DNA of 54,810 bases from Maritimibacter sp. (GTDB lineage Bacteria; Pseudomonadota; Alphaproteobacteria; Rhodobacterales; Rhodobacteraceae), in NCBI GenBank assembly GCA_002695005.1, contig NZNT01000004.1, positions 1 through 54,810 on the forward strand, given 5' to 3'. Position 1 is the stretch's first letter. Each line of letters starts with the position of its first letter. This document shows positions 52,332 through 54,810 of the stretch, piece after piece. The position numbers and the translations under genes are program-made. The notes under the pieces are model-generated. The model was not told the DNA's origin and did no database searches. It saw only the letters and a list, made by a program, of their open reading frames with translations.

Positions 52332-52700
52332 TCAGAAAACGGCCAGCGCCATCATCACCAGCCCGATGACCGCCACGGTCCAGGCCAGCGTCCGCACCCC
52401 GGGAATCCCGGTGAGGTAGAGCGGCAGATAGGCCACGCGCGCGAGCACGAAGATCATCGCCCCGGTCGTCGCATCCGCCTCCAGAAACACCGCCAGCAGC
52501 GCCAGCACGATGAACACTGGCAGGCTCTCCTGCCAGTTGGCCAGCGCCCGCCTGGCCCGTCCGGCGAGCGGGCCGGGCTTGGGCAGATCGTCGCGCCCGG
52601 CCATGTGAGTCGAGATCCCCTCGGTCGGGAAATAAAGCATGGTCGGCGTCAGAACATAGACGACGTGCAGGACGATCGCGGCCAGAATCCAGGTCAGCAT
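52332..52700 (-). CDS. MAPEG-family membrane protein
   Basis: The 122-residue protein has four hydrophobic segments and the RARRALANWQESLPVFIVLALL segment near residue 48 that is typical of bacterial MAPEG proteins. These may act in glutathione or eicosanoid-like chemistry, but most bacterial members lack a known role. It stands alone on the minus strand. Confidence 0.85.
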   Translation of the reverse strand: MLTWILAAIVLHVVYVLTPTMLYFPTEGISTHMAGRDDLPKPGPLAGRARRALANWQESLPVFIVLALLAVFLEADATTGAMIFVLARVAYLPLYLTGIPGVRTLAWTVAVIGLVMMALAVF

Positions 52701-52770
52701 CAGGTATCTCCTCCCTCAATGAACTGACCCGACCCTAGCCGCGTAACCCCCCATCACCTAACGCTGTTTT

Positions 52771-53436
52771 CTAAAGACCGCGTGAGCGAAGGCAGTCGTC
52801 CAGTGCGCCGACATCCGCCGAGGCCAGCACTGGGACGAGGGTGCGGATGTCGTCCGGGTCGCGGTCCCACCACGCCAGCCGGTCGAGCCGGTCGCAGACC
52901 GCGTCAGGGAAGCGCCGCCGGATCACCCGGCCCTGATTGCCCGCCACGATGGACCACGACGGTACGTCCCGCGTGACCACCGCGCCGGAGCCCACGATCA
53001 CACCGTCGCCCAGCGTCACGCCCGGCATGATCCGGGCGCTGTCACCGATCCAGACGTCATTGCCGATCACGGTATCCCCGCCCTTGGCGAATTCCTCGGC
53101 GAAGAGGTCCATGAGCGAATGGTCGAAGACCGCGAAGGGAAAGCTCGTGAACCACCGCTTCGGATGATCCGCCGAGGATGTGATGAACCGGGTGCCATTG
53201 GCGAACTGGCAGAACTTGCCGATCACCAGCCGCTCGGGCGCGCCCGGATGCAGGTAGGGCGCGATCCGGGCCGCGTAGTCCGTGACCGGCTCGAAATCGT
53301 TGTAATAGCTGTAGTCGCCCACCTCGATATTCGGGTGGTCGATCACGGATTTGAGCCAGACGGTATTTTCATAGGTGCTGCCATCGGGCAGCGTGATGGG
53401 GTGACGCGCGTTCGCGTCGAGAAACGGGACAGCCAT
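52771..53436 (-). CDS. CatB-related (xenobiotic) O-acetyltransferase
   Basis: The 221-residue protein is of the left-handed beta-helix hexapeptide type, with repeats in TVIGNDVWIGDSARIMPGVT near residue 124 and GVIVGSGAVVTRDVP after it. The likely catalytic His is in SSADHPKRW near residue 90. Family members acetylate chloramphenicol or streptogramins, but most chromosomal copies act on unknown sugars or alcohols. Resistance should not be assumed. Confidence 0.88.
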   Translation of the reverse strand: MAVPFLDANARHPITLPDGSTYENTVWLKSVIDHPNIEVGDYSYYNDFEPVTDYAARIAPYLHPGAPERLVIGKFCQFANGTRFITSSADHPKRWFTSFPFAVFDHSLMDLFAEEFAKGGDTVIGNDVWIGDSARIMPGVTLGDGVIVGSGAVVTRDVPSWSIVAGNQGRVIRRRFPDAVCDRLDRLAWWDRDPDDIRTLVPVLASADVGALDDCLRSRGL

Positions 53437-53551
53437 GCTGATCTCCTGTCATTGCGTTGCAAGAAAGGGTGAGATCAGCTCTTGTCCATTTGCGCCTCCA
53501 TCAGTGGTGGGCAGTGAATAACATGTATCGCCCGCGCGGAAAACCCTGGCG

Positions 53552-54547
53552 TCAGCGGCGGCGTCGCCCGATCCGGATCCAGCGCACCCGCCAGAGAAAG
53601 AACACGAGCGCCGCGACCAGGACCGTGAGCCAGCCCACCAGCCAGTAGAACGCGTCGCCATCGTTCACCCCCGGCATCCCGCCCACGTTCACGCCGAACA
53701 GCCCGGTCAGGAACCCGAGCGGCAGGAAGATGACCGAGACGACCGACATGACGAACATGTTGCGGTTCAGCCGGTCCGAGAGCTGCCCCGACAGCTCCTC
53801 GCGCAGGATCATCGCCTGGTCGCGCAACTCGTCAAGGTCTTCGACGATCCGCGTCATCTTGACCGCCTCCTCTTCGATCTCGCGATGGGTTTCGGTGTCG
53901 ATGAACGGCACGTCCGCCTCGGCCACGGCGCGGATCACGTCGCGCTGCGGGGCGATGAAGCGTTTGGCCGCAATGACCTGAAGCCGCATGTTCACGACCG
54001 CGCCGCGCAGGTGATCGCCGACCTCCGCGACGATCTGTTCCTCCAGCGCCTCCGCCTGCGTGTCGAGATCGCTCTGAAATTCACCGATCCGGCCGGTAAT
54101 GTCCTCGATAAGCGCAACAAGAAACGCGCCGGCCGTCTCTGGCCCCTGCCCTTGCGACAGCGCAGCATCCAGCCGCTCGATGGCACGCACGCGGCGCAGC
54201 GACACGGTGACGATCCGGTGCGCGTCGATCCACAGGCGCAGCGAGATCATGTCCTCGGGATCTTCGCCCTCGTTGAAGTTGATCGCGCGCAGGATGATCA
54301 TCAGCCCGTCGCCCAGCCGCGACAGGCGCGGGCGCGAGGCCGGATCGACCAGCGCCTCCACCGCCTGCGGGTCGAGATAGTCGAGGTGCTGCGCGATCCA
54401 TGTCTCGGCATCATCGTGTGTGCCGTCGATATGCACCCAGCCCAACGTGTCGTCCCGTAACACCGCGCGCAGCTCATCCTCACCGATGGACTGGCCGCGG
54501 TTCGGGCCGTTCAGAACATGGGCATACTGGATATGGGTGTCGGTCAT
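53552..54547 (-). CDS. zntB: CorA-family metal transporter, ZntB-like
   Basis: The 331-residue protein starts at 54547 (MTDTHIQYAHVLNG). It has a long cytosolic alpha/beta and helical N-terminal part, then two C-terminal membrane helices joined by GVNVGGMPGVNDGDAF near residue 286. The GVN loop resembles ZntB more than the GMN of CorA magnesium channels. Zinc transport is therefore more likely, though cobalt or other metals cannot be excluded. It lies between tuf (right edge) and an acetyltransferase gene. Confidence 0.88.
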   Translation of the reverse strand: MTDTHIQYAHVLNGPNRGQSIGEDELRAVLRDDTLGWVHIDGTHDDAETWIAQHLDYLDPQAVEALVDPASRPRLSRLGDGLMIILRAINFNEGEDPEDMISLRLWIDAHRIVTVSLRRVRAIERLDAALSQGQGPETAGAFLVALIEDITGRIGEFQSDLDTQAEALEEQIVAEVGDHLRGAVVNMRLQVIAAKRFIAPQRDVIRAVAEADVPFIDTETHREIEEEAVKMTRIVEDLDELRDQAMILREELSGQLSDRLNRNMFVMSVVSVIFLPLGFLTGLFGVNVGGMPGVNDGDAFYWLVGWLTVLVAALVFFLWRVRWIRIGRRRR

Positions 54548-54644
54548 GGCCGCAGGATGGTCGGGCCGCCGGGAAAAGGGAAGGGTTCTCGGACTTGGAC
54601 CGCAACGGGTGCGGCGAGGAGTGCCCGTGACCACTGGAGCGGAC

Positions 54645-54675
54645 AAGGAAAAGGGCCGCGACTGGCGCGGCCCTT
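54645..54675 (-). terminator. Rho-independent terminator after the right-edge tuf copy
   Basis: A perfect 10-bp stem (AAGGGCCGCG at 54651-54660 and CGCGGCCCTT at 54666-54675) with a 5-base loop is followed on the minus strand by TTTTCC. It lies 45 bases past the tuf stop at 54721 and separates tuf from the zntB-like gene. Confidence 0.85.
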
Positions 54676-54711
54676 CTGAGTGTCTTCAACCGGTTTGGTC
54701 CACTTTAGCGG

Positions 54712-54810
54712 ACCCGGTAATTACTCGACGATTTTCGAGACGACGCCGGAGCCGACGGTGCGGCCGCCTTCGCGGATGGCGAAGCGGAGGCCGTCTTCCA
54801 TGGCGATCGG
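54712..54810. repeat. Right copy of the 99-bp terminal direct repeat
   Basis: These bases equal bases 1-99 exactly and in the same orientation. The match covers the tuf 3' end and nine bases of flank. See the left copy for the assembly reading. Confidence 0.95.
54721..54810 (-). CDS. tuf: Elongation factor Tu, second copy (3' end only)
   Basis: The last 90 coding bases, encoding the C-terminal 29 residues of EF-Tu and the stop codon, are present before the window ends. They are identical to the first tuf copy, as are the nine bases after the stop. Two tuf genes, one near tRNA-Trp and secE and one after fusA, are usual in proteobacteria and are kept alike by gene conversion. Here the context beyond the stop differs from what can be seen at the left edge, so this is a second locus. 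Confidence 0.93.
   Translation of the reverse strand, partial: PIAMEDGLRFAIREGGRTVGSGVVSKIVE

Noticed and set aside
52771-53436. Chloramphenicol resistance gene
   Set aside because: CatB-like proteins are a broad family and there is no mobile or resistance context.

Overview
The window is GC-rich alphaproteobacterial chromosome, most likely from the Rhodobacterales (Roseobacter group or a close relative). The signs are the gene order tuf / tRNA-Trp / secE / nusG / rplKA / rplJL / rpoBC / rpsLG / fusA / tuf, the TRAP and Liv-type transporters, the frequent ATGA start-stop overlaps, and two copies of a GC-rich hairpin followed by a GGGATATTT motif at convergent gene ends. No taxon can be fixed without a search.

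Layout. The translation and RNA polymerase backbone is entirely on the minus strand. Reading in the direction of transcription (right to left) it runs: a second tuf copy (only its last 90 coding bases are present, right edge), tRNA-Trp (51321-51396), secE, nusG, rplK-rplA, then rplJ-rplL-rpoB-rpoC, then rpsL-rpsG-fusA-tuf (4274 down to 10). Non-ribosomal genes sit between these blocks: a CorA-type transporter, an acetyltransferase, a MAPEG protein, a methyltransferase-like gene and a 550-residue unknown membrane protein (49.5-54.5 kb); a YdeI-like protein and a serine hydrolase (46.9-48.5 kb); a lipoprotein and a glycosyltransferase (4.7-6.4 kb).

The striking part is a roughly 28.8 kb block (16.68-45.47 kb) lying between rplA and rplJ, genes that usually adjoin. 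It consists of catabolic and transport modules: (A) a Liv-type ABC importer with a MarR regulator, facing a LigM/DesA-like tetrahydrofolate-dependent O-demethylase, MetF and MetV-like folate enzymes, an aryl-CoA ligase and a 4-hydroxybenzoyl-CoA-type thioesterase; (B) an alpha/beta hydrolase with an RND efflux pump and its adaptor, plus an MDR-family oxidoreductase; (C) a TRAP transporter co-transcribed with two overlapping cytochrome P450 genes and facing a second MarR regulator; (D) a second TRAP transporter followed, with start-stop overlaps, by a third MarR regulator and an AMP-forming acyl-CoA ligase. A coherent reading is uptake, CoA activation and O-demethylation of methoxylated aromatic acids, with methyl groups sent into the folate pool. 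A 14-bp palindrome (GTTG-N6-CAAC) occurs upstream of both the Liv operon and the O-demethylase gene, which supports joint control of module A. Substrates are inferred from families and context, not shown.

Assembly. The first 99 and last 99 bases are identical, and both are the 3' end of tuf. The window therefore looks circular, but its content is core chromosome. The simplest explanation is a path closed on itself through two near-identical tuf copies.
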